Below, piece after piece: positions 1 through 5,029 of a stretch of DNA of 5,817 nucleotides. The notes beneath the pieces are model-generated. The model did not search any database, had not been told where the DNA came from, and saw only the letters and a program-made list of their open reading frames with translations. Source of the DNA: Methylococcaceae bacterium (GTDB taxonomy: Bacteria > Pseudomonadota > Gammaproteobacteria > Methylococcales > Methylomonadaceae); assembly GCA_003155565.1 (NCBI GenBank), contig PMDM01000377.1, positions 1-5,817 of the forward strand, given 5' to 3'. Numbering within the stretch: the stretch's first letter is position 1; every line of letters starts with the position of its first letter. A program made the position numbers and the translations under genes.

Positions 1-650
1 ATAACGTTGCTTTCCTGAAACACCAAAAAAGGTGCTTTTTGCTCCTTGGACGAGCGTTCAATGGCTTCCCATAGTTGAAGCAGATAATTTAAATCCCACT
101 GCAGTTCTTCGGCGTTTTTGCCGCATCCCGCAGTTCTGACAATCAGGCCCATACTTTCAGGAATTTCGAGCGATGCCATAACTTCACGCAAATCACTGCG
201 AGTTTCACCTTCTATGCGGCGTGATATCCCGCCCGCCTTGGGATTATTAGGCATTAAAACCAGATAAGTTCCAGCCAGACTTATATAAGTGGTTAATGCA
301 GCTCCTTTATTTCCGCGTTCCTCTTTTTCAATTTGAACAAGGATTTCCTGACCTTCCTTGATCATATCTTTTATTGCCGGACGACGACCGTCAGTTTCGG
401 CGCCTTCCTGAATTTGCCGGTAGAGCGGGGAAATTTCTTTAAAAGGCAAAAAGCCGTGTTTTTCAGCGCCATAATTTATAAATGCCGCTTCCAGACTAGG
501 TTCTACGCGGGTAATAATACCTCTGTATATATTGGATTTTTTTTGTTCTTTTGAAGGTACTTCTATGTCAAAATCATACAGTTTTTGACCATCTACCAAA
601 GCAACCCGCAGTTCTTCTGCCTGCGAAGCATTGATAAGCATTCTTTTCAT
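1..650 (-). CDS. rne: Ribonuclease E, N-terminal part (cut at window edge)
   Basis: Reverse-strand translation from the ATG at 650 gives 216 residues plus two bases, beginning [20 protein letters not shown], nearly the E. coli RNase E start. RNase E is the essential endonuclease of mRNA decay and of rRNA and tRNA processing, and the scaffold of the degradosome at the inner membrane. Visible parts are the first piece of the RNase H-like fold (about 1-38), the S1 RNA-binding domain (about 39-121, with GFLPFKEI and [20 protein letters not shown]), and the 5'-monophosphate sensor (about 122-216). Arg172 and Thr173 in VRTAG match the E. coli 5'-sensor pair R169/T170. The S1 loop (about residues 75-92) is three residues longer than in E. 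coli. The catalytic aspartates, zinc-link and C-terminal scaffold lie beyond the window. The start is supported by AAGGA six bases upstream. The paralogue RNase G is less likely because the match to the RNase E N-terminus is close and rluC is adjacent. Confidence 0.97.
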   Translation of the reverse strand, partial: MKRMLINASQAEELRVALVDGQKLYDFDIEVPSKEQKKSNIYRGIITRVEPSLEAAFINYGAEKHGFLPFKEISPLYRQIQEGAETDGRRPAIKDMIKEGQEILVQIEKEERGNKGAALTTYISLAGTYLVLMPNNPKAGGISRRIEGETRSDLREVMASLEIPESMGLIVRTAGCGKNAEELQWDLNYLLQLWEAIERSSKEQKAPFLVFQESNV

Positions 651-661
651 CTTATTTCCTT
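651..661 (-). promoter_or_regulatory. rne ribosome binding site
   Basis: On the minus strand AAGGAAATAAG directly precedes the rne ATG. The AAGGA core (661-657) lies six bases from the start codon. This is a good Shine-Dalgarno match and fixes the start at 650. Confidence 0.8.
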
Positions 662-713
662 TTTGTGTACTGCTCCAATAATCAGAGTTTACTGATTCAG
701 ACTGATTTTGATC

Positions 714-738
714 GTCGCGCAAAGCTAACGCACGCAAC
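714..738 (-). other. Stem-loop in rne leader near the start codon
   Basis: Read as minus-strand RNA, GUUGCGUG pairs with UGCGCGAC or a near-equivalent end (seven to eight pairs with G-U wobbles) around a loop of about 8-9 nt. It lies about 64 nt upstream of the rne start codon. It is the most G+C-rich helix in the leader and a candidate counterpart of the RNase E-sensing stem-loops of E. coli rne. That equivalence is a guess from position. Confidence 0.4.
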
Positions 739-916
739 AACTAAATATAGTAGGCTTGTCGTTGTTCCTGTGTCTATTTATCTTCTAGGAATAAATGACC
801 TGATTTTTTGGAATCCCTACCCTAATGTGACCCTTAATCGGCTATAGTGTGATGAGATCAACGATGGCTGCGCGTAGTTTAACTAAGCTATGTGTGTACT
901 TTCAGTCGTTTGTGTA

Positions 917-938
917 AAATCTGTCTTGGACAGGATTT
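917..938 (-). other. Bulged hairpin in rne leader
   Basis: In the minus-strand transcript AAAUC(C)UGUC pairs with GACAGAUUU over nine base pairs with one bulged C, closing a CAA triloop and followed by one further U. The U run is short and the stem is A+U-rich, so it is unlikely to be an efficient intrinsic terminator. It is more likely a structural element of the leader. Confidence 0.4.
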
Positions 939-1096
939 ATAATTCATTCGTCATGGGTGAATGACCAACCCGAAATTCTTGCGGTTGAGGATTTGACATT
1001 ATTTTTTTATAACAGCATATCCTCACCAGCTCACTTCTTTCCGGTTTCAATCTGGAAACCTTAGAGAGTCTGCTATTTTTACTTTATAGCAAGGAT

Positions 1097-1125
1097 AATA
1101 TAGCAACCTTATTGCTTTTCATCAA
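1097..1125 (-). promoter_or_regulatory. Probable sigma-70 promoter for rne
   Basis: On the minus strand TTGATG (1125-1120; four of six consensus bases) is followed after exactly 17 nt by TATATT (1102-1097; five of six). The predicted start point is near 1090. It is the best minus-strand promoter I can find in the divergent region, though other weaker starts cannot be excluded (E. coli rne has several promoters). Confidence 0.5.
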
Positions 1126-1147
1126 TTTAATCCATCAATCAAGGCAA

Positions 1148-1153
1148 TATACT
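1148..1153 (+). promoter_or_regulatory. Candidate -10 element for rluC
   Basis: TATACT matches the -10 consensus at five of six positions and lies 15 nt before the rluC ATG, but no good -35 box is present at normal spacing. If used, the rluC mRNA would have a leader of only about 8-10 nt, which would fit the absence of a Shine-Dalgarno sequence. A perfect TTGACA at 993-998 is an alternative -35, but its downstream -10 (CATATC, 17 nt on) is poor. Confidence 0.3.
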
Positions 1154-1168
1154 GGTATTATTTAAACC

Positions 1169-2131
1169 ATGCACACCGACCAACAAAGCCCAGCACCCCA
1201 GGTTCAATGGGTAGAAATCACCGAAGACAATAGTGAGCAACGGTTAGATAATTTTCTCATTACCCGCTTGAAAGGCGTTCCCAAAAGCCGCATTTACCGA
1301 ATGGTCAGAAAAGGCGAAGTCAGGGTCAATAAAGGCCGGGTGGACGTGAAATACCGCCTGGTTATCGGCGATATTGTCAGGATTCCGCCCGTGCGGATTG
1401 CCGAATCGTCGGATGACACGACTCCCGTCAGCCGTGGCTTAACTGACATCTTGCAGCACAATATCCTGTTCGAGGACGATGCGCTGCTGATTGTCAACAA
1501 ACCGTCAGGCTTTGCCGTGCATGGCGGCAGCGGCATTGATTCAGGCATTATTGAAGGTTTCAGAAAAATAAATCCTGATCAACGTTTTCTAGAACTCGTA
1601 CATCGACTAGACAGGGACACGTCCGGCTGTTTGTTAATCGCCAAAAAACGTAGCGCCTTGCGCCATTTACATGAACAGTTCCGTGAGGATACGGTGACCA
1701 AAACCTATCTGGCCTTGCTGTCAGGCCAATGGGCCAGAAAAAAATTGGTCGTAAACCAGCCTTTACTAAAAAATGTCAGCAAAGGCGGCGAACGGATGGT
1801 CATTATCAGCCAAGCCGGAAAAGCATCCGAAACTTTGTTCAGGCGGTTAAAGCTATTCAAAGATTCAACCTTGGTTGAAGTCTCGCCAAAAACTGGACGT
1901 ACCCACCAAATCCGCGTTCATGCCGCTTATCTAAGCCACCCGATTGTTGGTGATGATCGTTATGGCTTTGATGACATCAACAAAGTCTTTAAAAATCAGG
2001 GCTATAAGCGCATGTTTCTGCATGCGGAAACCTTACAATTCCAGCACCCTGTTACGGAGGAAACCTTGAAAATTTCTGCCCCATTACCACAGCAATTCAT
2101 TGATTTTACTAAAAATGAAGAACCGATTTGA
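1169..2131 (+). CDS. rluC: 23S rRNA pseudouridine synthase RluC
   Basis: This 320-residue protein is of the RluA/RluC family. E. coli RluC makes pseudouridines at 23S rRNA positions 955, 2504 and 2580, around the peptidyl transferase centre. An S4 RNA-binding domain occupies about residues 24-80 (QRLDNFL, KGVPKSRIYRMVRKGEVRVN). The catalytic domain runs from about 95 to 312. It holds VNKPSGFAVHGGSG (109-122), the signature LVHRLDRDTSG (143-153) with Asp148 as the expected catalytic residue, and GRTHQIRVH near the C-terminal third. Length matches RluC, and the R(I/V)PPVR(V/I)AE linker is close to the E. coli one. An in-frame TAA lies three bases upstream of the ATG, so there is no earlier start. 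No Shine-Dalgarno is visible. It is divergent from rne, as in E. coli, and its end overlaps the next gene, suggesting one operon. Confidence 0.95.
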   Translation: MHTDQQSPAPQVQWVEITEDNSEQRLDNFLITRLKGVPKSRIYRMVRKGEVRVNKGRVDVKYRLVIGDIVRIPPVRIAESSDDTTPVSRGLTDILQHNILFEDDALLIVNKPSGFAVHGGSGIDSGIIEGFRKINPDQRFLELVHRLDRDTSGCLLIAKKRSALRHLHEQFREDTVTKTYLALLSGQWARKKLVVNQPLLKNVSKGGERMVIISQAGKASETLFRRLKLFKDSTLVEVSPKTGRTHQIRVHAAYLSHPIVGDDRYGFDDINKVFKNQGYKRMFLHAETLQFQHPVTEETLKISAPLPQQFIDFTKNEEPI

Positions 2132-2768
2132 CCTGATTGTATTCGATTGGGATGGCACTCTCATCAATACCATCGATTGGATAGTGCATTGTTTACAACA
2201 AGCTGGCGAAACATTTGGCTTGATGAAACCAGAACCCCAAACCGCCAAAGATGTTATTGGCTTGTGTATAGATAACGCAGTCGCCGCCTTATATCCTGAT
2301 GCGGATGCCGAAACCCAAAAAAAAATTGTCCACCATTACAGCCAAGCCTATTTCTCCAAACAACTCACTCAAGATGATTTTTTCCCCGGCGTTTATGACA
2401 TGCTGGTGCATTTGAAGCAATCAGGCTATCAACTCGCCGTCGCCACCGGTAAAACCAGGGCGGGATTGACCCACGCATTAGCAGCTACAGGGACGGAAGA
2501 GCTATTTAGCATCACCCGTTGTGCGGATGAAACAGCGTCAAAACCCGACCCCAAAATGCTGCATGAAATAATGCACCACACACAAGCCACCGCTGACCGT
2601 ACGCTGATGGTGGGCGACTCCATACATGACCTGCAAATGGCGCGTAATGCCAATGTGCCTTCAATCGGCGTTGCCTGTGGTGCAAACAGCCGAGAATCCC
2701 TACAACAATACGATCCCTTGCTATGCTTGCAACAAGCAACGGAATTACTGACACATTTCTTAAGGTAA
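2115..2768 (+). CDS. HAD-IA family phosphatase (Gph/phosphoglycolate phosphatase-like)
   Basis: This 217-residue cytosolic HAD hydrolase has all four catalytic motifs. Motif I is FDWDGT with nucleophile Asp11 and acid/base Asp13. Motif II is VATGK with Thr111. Motif III is SKPDP with Lys143. Motif IV is VGDSIHD with Asp168 and Asp172 for Mg2+. The helical cap (about residues 17-88) marks subfamily IA, as in phosphoglycolate phosphatase, but the substrate cannot be read from the sequence. I recall a HAD gene between rluC and sppA in Pseudomonas, so the position seems conserved. The ATG at 2115 is chosen because it puts the nucleophile at the usual distance from the N-terminus. A TTG at 2100 would add MILLK without a better ribosome site. 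The gene overlaps the last 17 nt of rluC in another frame and has no clear Shine-Dalgarno, so translation is probably coupled to rluC. Confidence 0.9.
   Translation: MKNRFDLIVFDWDGTLINTIDWIVHCLQQAGETFGLMKPEPQTAKDVIGLCIDNAVAALYPDADAETQKKIVHHYSQAYFSKQLTQDDFFPGVYDMLVHLKQSGYQLAVATGKTRAGLTHALAATGTEELFSITRCADETASKPDPKMLHEIMHHTQATADRTLMVGDSIHDLQMARNANVPSIGVACGANSRESLQQYDPLLCLQQATELLTHFLR
2762..2766 (+). promoter_or_regulatory. sppA ribosome binding site that decides the start
   Basis: AAGGT lies seven bases before the ATG at 2774 and overlaps the stop region of the phosphatase gene. The alternative upstream ATG at 2723 would extend the protein by 17 residues inside the phosphatase gene and is not needed. 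Confidence 0.6.
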
Positions 2769-2773
2769 TACTG

Positions 2774-3751
2774 ATGGAAAACCAATCAGACAATCAAGTC
2801 AACTCAAGTACGACCAGCAAACCCGGATGGGAACGTGAGCTCGTCGAAAAACTGGCCTTTGCTGCCGTCACCGAACAAAGAAGATCACGGCGTTGGGGAA
2901 TATTTTTTAAGTTGCTGATGTTTGGTTATTTACTCGCAATATTGGCTATTGCCCTATATCCCAAATTCAAACAGGATATGGGCATAGGCGGAAAAGGCCA
3001 TACCGCCGTGATCGACTTAGTCGGCATGATCGCAGAAGGCCAGAACGCCAATGCAGAAAGCATCATTGACAGCCTACGGAATGCGGTGAAAGACAAAAAC
3101 ACCAAAGGAATCATCATACACGCCAACTCCCCCGGTGGCAGTCCGGTACAATCGGCTTATGTGTACGATGAAATCAAAAAGATAAAAAAAGAACATCCTA
3201 ACCTGCCTATCCACGCTGTTGTTAGCGACATTTGTGCTTCTGGCTGTTACTACATTGTGTCAGCAACCGATAAAATCTATGCCAGTCCAGCCAGCCTTGT
3301 TGGCTCTATAGGCGTCATTATGGATAGTTTCGGTTTTGTCGAAACTATGCAAAAACTGGGAGTGGAACGCCGCTTATTGACTGCCGGGGCGCACAAAGCC
3401 TTGCTGGATCCGTTCTCGCCATCCAAACCCGATGAAAACCAGTACATGCAGAATTTAATCAATCAAGTTCATCTGCAATTTATAGGTGCAGTAAAATCGG
3501 GTAGAGGCACTCGGCTTAAAGAAACGCCCGATATGTTTTCGGGATTGGTTTGGACAGGTGAGGAAGGCGTTAAATTAGGTATCGTTGATGCGATGGGTAC
3601 TCAAGATTATGTCGCTAAAGAGGTTATTGGTGCAGAAACTCTGGTCGATTTCACCCAGCAGGAACGCTTAGTTGACCGGATTGCGGGTAAGCTGGGCGCA
3701 TCTTTCAGTTCAGGTATCAGTAATCTGGTTAAGGAATGGTCGTTACATTAG
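2774..3751 (+). CDS. sppA: Signal peptide peptidase SppA, single-domain S49 serine protease
   Basis: This 325-residue inner-membrane protease of family S49 is of the short, one-domain type, unlike the tandem 67-kDa E. coli SppA. Family members degrade signal peptides left after secretion, using a Ser/Lys dyad on the outer face of the membrane. A cytosolic N-terminus with basic residues (QRRSRR) precedes one membrane segment at about 44-62. The protease domain follows: VIDLVGMIAEG, HANSPGGSPVQSA (the oxyanion-region motif), ICASGCYY with Ser156 as nucleophile, GSIGVIMDSFGF, and AGAHKALLDPFSP with Lys208 as general base. The Ser-Lys spacing of 52 residues equals that of Bacillus subtilis SppA (S147/K199). 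The residue two after the serine is Cys where Gly is commoner. It starts 5 nt after the phosphatase gene and is probably the last gene of the rluC operon. Confidence 0.93.
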   Translation: MENQSDNQVNSSTTSKPGWERELVEKLAFAAVTEQRRSRRWGIFFKLLMFGYLLAILAIALYPKFKQDMGIGGKGHTAVIDLVGMIAEGQNANAESIIDSLRNAVKDKNTKGIIIHANSPGGSPVQSAYVYDEIKKIKKEHPNLPIHAVVSDICASGCYYIVSATDKIYASPASLVGSIGVIMDSFGFVETMQKLGVERRLLTAGAHKALLDPFSPSKPDENQYMQNLINQVHLQFIGAVKSGRGTRLKETPDMFSGLVWTGEEGVKLGIVDAMGTQDYVAKEVIGAETLVDFTQQERLVDRIAGKLGASFSSGISNLVKEWSLH

Positions 3752-3774
3752 GGCAATTGATTCCTCCCAGTAAG

Positions 3775-3832
3775 TTCGACCGACTCACTATGAACGGAAT
3801 CTACACAAACCGTTCGTCCTGAGCCTGTCGAA
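3775..3832. repeat. 58-nt imperfect inverted repeat downstream of sppA
   Basis: Two 23-nt arms (3775-3797 and 3810-3832) flank a 12-nt loop. The left arm and the reverse complement of the right arm agree at 18 of 23 positions, with identical ends TTCGAC and GAACGG. The right arm contains the CCTGAGCCTGTCGAAGG-type core that I recognise as a dispersed intergenic repeat in many proteobacteria. It begins 24 nt after the sppA stop and has no poly-U tract. It could block 3' exonucleases or weakly terminate sppA transcription. No transposase or target duplication is visible. Confidence 0.7.
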
Positions 3833-3855
3833 GGACTGTGCAGAAATTCCTAATA

Positions 3856-3893
3856 GTTCAGTCTGGGTTCAGGGTGTTTAACTAAACTATTCT
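3856..3893 (+). promoter_or_regulatory. Candidate OmpR/PhoP-type operator and promoter of the PepSY-regulator operon
   Basis: A perfect direct repeat GTTCAG-N5-GTTCAG (3856-3861 and 3867-3872) has the 11-bp periodicity typical of winged-helix response regulators of the OmpR/PhoB class; the PhoP box is likewise a 6-mer repeated with N5. Fifteen bases on is TATTCT (3888-3893; four of six for a -10), with no recognisable -35, as expected of an activator-dependent promoter. It lies about 90-100 nt ahead of the PepSY gene, upstream of a PhoP-like regulator. Autoregulation is inferred. Confidence 0.35.
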
Positions 3894-3959
3894 CACCTGA
3901 TTTACAAAAATACGAGCGTTATTCAGGAAAAATAAACCGTCAACTTTAACAGTACATCC

Positions 3960-4214
3960 ATGAAAATACTGATTAACTTCCTGATAATAATAGCCTTATC
4001 CAACACAGTCCATGCCGAGGATGCCATTGACCTCGCACGGGTTAGTCTGCATGAGGCAACTCAAAAGCTCCTCAGTGATGGCAATAAGCGGGTATTAGGC
4101 GCAACAACAGAGATTATTGATGGCAGGGAAATTCATATAATCAAGGTGTTAACACGAGATGGCCGCATACAACATTACAAAATCGACGCGGAAACAGGCG
4201 CGGTAATAGGCTAA
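3960..4214 (+). CDS. Small exported PepSY-domain protein
   Basis: This 84-residue protein has a typical Sec signal peptide: a charged start (MK), a hydrophobic core ILINFLIIIALS, and a probable signal peptidase I cut after VHA at residue 19. The mature part of about 65 residues is one PepSY domain. It has an N-terminal helix with ARVSLHEATQKLL, then strands GATTEIIDGREIHIIKVLTRDGRIQHYKIDAETGAVIG ending in the characteristic DAETGxVxG turn. PepSY domains are thought to modulate or inhibit partner proteins in the periplasm, and small PepSY proteins are often encoded beside two-component systems. Here it precedes a PhoP-like regulator by 20 nt, so it is probably an accessory of that system. No clear Shine-Dalgarno precedes the ATG. 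The start is chosen because the signal peptide begins directly there. Confidence 0.85.
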   Translation: MKILINFLIIIALSNTVHAEDAIDLARVSLHEATQKLLSDGNKRVLGATTEIIDGREIHIIKVLTRDGRIQHYKIDAETGAVIG

Positions 4215-4223
4215 TGGTTTCTT

Positions 4224-4229
4224 AAGGAG
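4224..4229 (+). promoter_or_regulatory. Strong ribosome binding site of the response regulator
   Basis: AAGGAG stands five bases before the ATG at 4235, inside the 20-nt gap after the PepSY stop. It is the best Shine-Dalgarno in the window. Confidence 0.8.
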
Positions 4230-4234
4230 TAGCT

Positions 4235-4903
4235 ATGCGAATTCTTGTCGTTGAAGACGAACTGACACTCTGCAAACAGGTTCATGACTATCTGGAAAGC
4301 AAGGGGTTTGCCGTCGATACCGCCAATACTGGCAAAGACGGTTATTACATGGGCAAAGAATATACTATTGATGCGGCAGTCATCGACCTTGGCTTACCCG
4401 ATTTTTCCGGTATCGAACTTATTAAACGGCTGCGTAAGGACAATATCACCATTCCTATCCTAATCTTGACCGCCCGCAGCCGTTGGCAGGAAAAAGTGGA
4501 AGGCCTGGAAGCGGGCGCCGATGATTATCTGGTCAAGCCGTTCCATTATGAAGAACTGCTGGCACGGCTCAACGCCCTTATCCGCCGCTCGGCAGGTCAG
4601 GCACAGCCCGTACTCACTCACGACAACATCGAACTCAATACAGTAACCCAGGAAGTTTTAGTTTCCGGCGTTAAACTGGAACTCACCGCCTATGAATATA
4701 AAGTATTGGAATACTTGATGTTTCGTAAGGGCGAATTGATTACGAAAACCGTTTTGACAGCGCATATTTATGATGAAGAGTTTGACCGCGACAGCAATGT
4801 CATCGAAGTCTTCATCGGTCGCTTGCGAAAAAAACTCGATCCAGACGGCTCTCGGCAACCCATTGAAACCTTACGTGGAAGGGGCTATCGTATACCGCTG
4901 TAA
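4235..4903 (+). CDS. OmpR-family response regulator, PhoP-like
   Basis: This 222-residue transcription regulator has an N-terminal receiver domain (about 1-115) and a C-terminal winged-helix DNA-binding domain (about 126-222). Receiver residues are all present: acidic pocket Glu7 and Asp8, phospho-acceptor Asp51 in VIDLGLPDFSG, switch Thr79 in ILTAR, and Lys101 in YLVKPF. The DNA-binding part shows LELTAYEYKVLEYL, the recognition-helix region DSNVIEVFIGRLRKKL and the wing RGRGYRI. The receiver (GADDYLVKPFHYEELLARLNALIRRS) is most like PhoP of Gammaproteobacteria, and the kinase downstream is PhoQ-like, which supports that assignment. QseB or PmrA relatives remain possible. It is expected to be phosphorylated by the kinase at 5030 and perhaps to control its own operon through the GTTCAG repeat upstream. 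Confidence 0.92.
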   Translation: MRILVVEDELTLCKQVHDYLESKGFAVDTANTGKDGYYMGKEYTIDAAVIDLGLPDFSGIELIKRLRKDNITIPILILTARSRWQEKVEGLEAGADDYLVKPFHYEELLARLNALIRRSAGQAQPVLTHDNIELNTVTQEVLVSGVKLELTAYEYKVLEYLMFRKGELITKTVLTAHIYDEEFDRDSNVIEVFIGRLRKKLDPDGSRQPIETLRGRGYRIPL

Positions 4904-4914
4904 TCTTTTATCCT

Positions 4915-4988
4915 AAAAAAAGCCTGTAGGCTGGGTTGATAAACCCAGCAGAATTCGGCAATGCTGGGTTTATCAACCCAGCCTACAG
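4915..4988 (-). terminator. Terminator-like arrangement on the minus strand
   Basis: Read on the minus strand, the 27-bp helix is followed after two unpaired bases by seven T residues (4921-4915), the form of an intrinsic terminator. On the plus strand the helix is followed by CATTAATCG, with no U run, so it should not efficiently stop transcription from regulator to kinase. No minus-strand gene is seen here that would need it. Confidence 0.4.
4924..4988. repeat. Perfect 27-nt inverted repeat with nested palindromes
   Basis: The arms 4924-4950 and 4962-4988 are exact reverse complements around an 11-nt loop (gaattcggcaa). Each arm is itself a hairpin, GCTGGGTT/AACCCAGC around a 4-nt loop, so the unit can fold as one long helix or as two small ones. 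It resembles the GCTGGGTT-rich dispersed repeats of Methylococcales and may be a MITE-like element, but no target-site duplication is evident. It sits between the regulator stop and the kinase start. Confidence 0.85.
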
Positions 4989-5029
4989 CATTAATCGAAT
5001 TAACTCTTACTCACGGCTATGAAATTCAA

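Larger units (their letters stand above)
651..1090 (-). promoter_or_regulatory. Long structured 5' leader of rne (candidate autoregulatory UTR)
   Basis: If transcription starts about 7 nt downstream of the predicted -10 box, the rne mRNA has a leader of about 440 nt with no convincing ORF. In E. coli the rne leader is about 361 nt, and its hairpins let RNase E cleave its own mRNA and so limit its level. Stems visible here are: 1043-1060 (GGTTTC/GAAACC, 6-nt loop); 966-987 (CAACC/GGTTG); 944-964 (TCATTC/GAATGA, 9-nt loop); 917-938 (nine pairs with one bulged base, 3-nt loop); 714-738 (seven to eight pairs including wobbles); and 680-697 (AATCAG/CTGATT, 6-nt loop). The leader function is inferred from gene identity, length and structure. 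I cannot align it to the enterobacterial leader by eye. Confidence 0.5.

Noticed and set aside
333..554. 73-codon plus-strand open frame
   Set aside because: It lies wholly antisense to the well-matched RNase E coding sequence.
680..707. Repeated CTGATT units as a CRISPR-like or operator array
   Set aside because: There are only two or three short copies with irregular spacing, better explained as part of leader stem-loops.
665..847. 60-codon plus-strand open frame in the rne/rluC intergenic region
   Set aside because: It runs antisense to the rne leader, has no ribosome site and no recognisable domain, and its composition is non-coding. It is most likely chance.
917..938. Intrinsic terminator or attenuator in the rne leader
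   Set aside because: The stem is A+U-rich with a bulge and only a short U run, so termination is unlikely. Kept only as a hairpin.
2100..2114. TTG start adding five residues to the phosphatase
   Set aside because: The ATG at 2115 gives the standard short lead to the DxDGT motif, and no ribosome site favours the TTG.
2723..2773. Upstream ATG extending SppA by 17 residues
   Set aside because: The extension lies inside the phosphatase gene, and AAGGT is correctly spaced for the ATG at 2774 instead.
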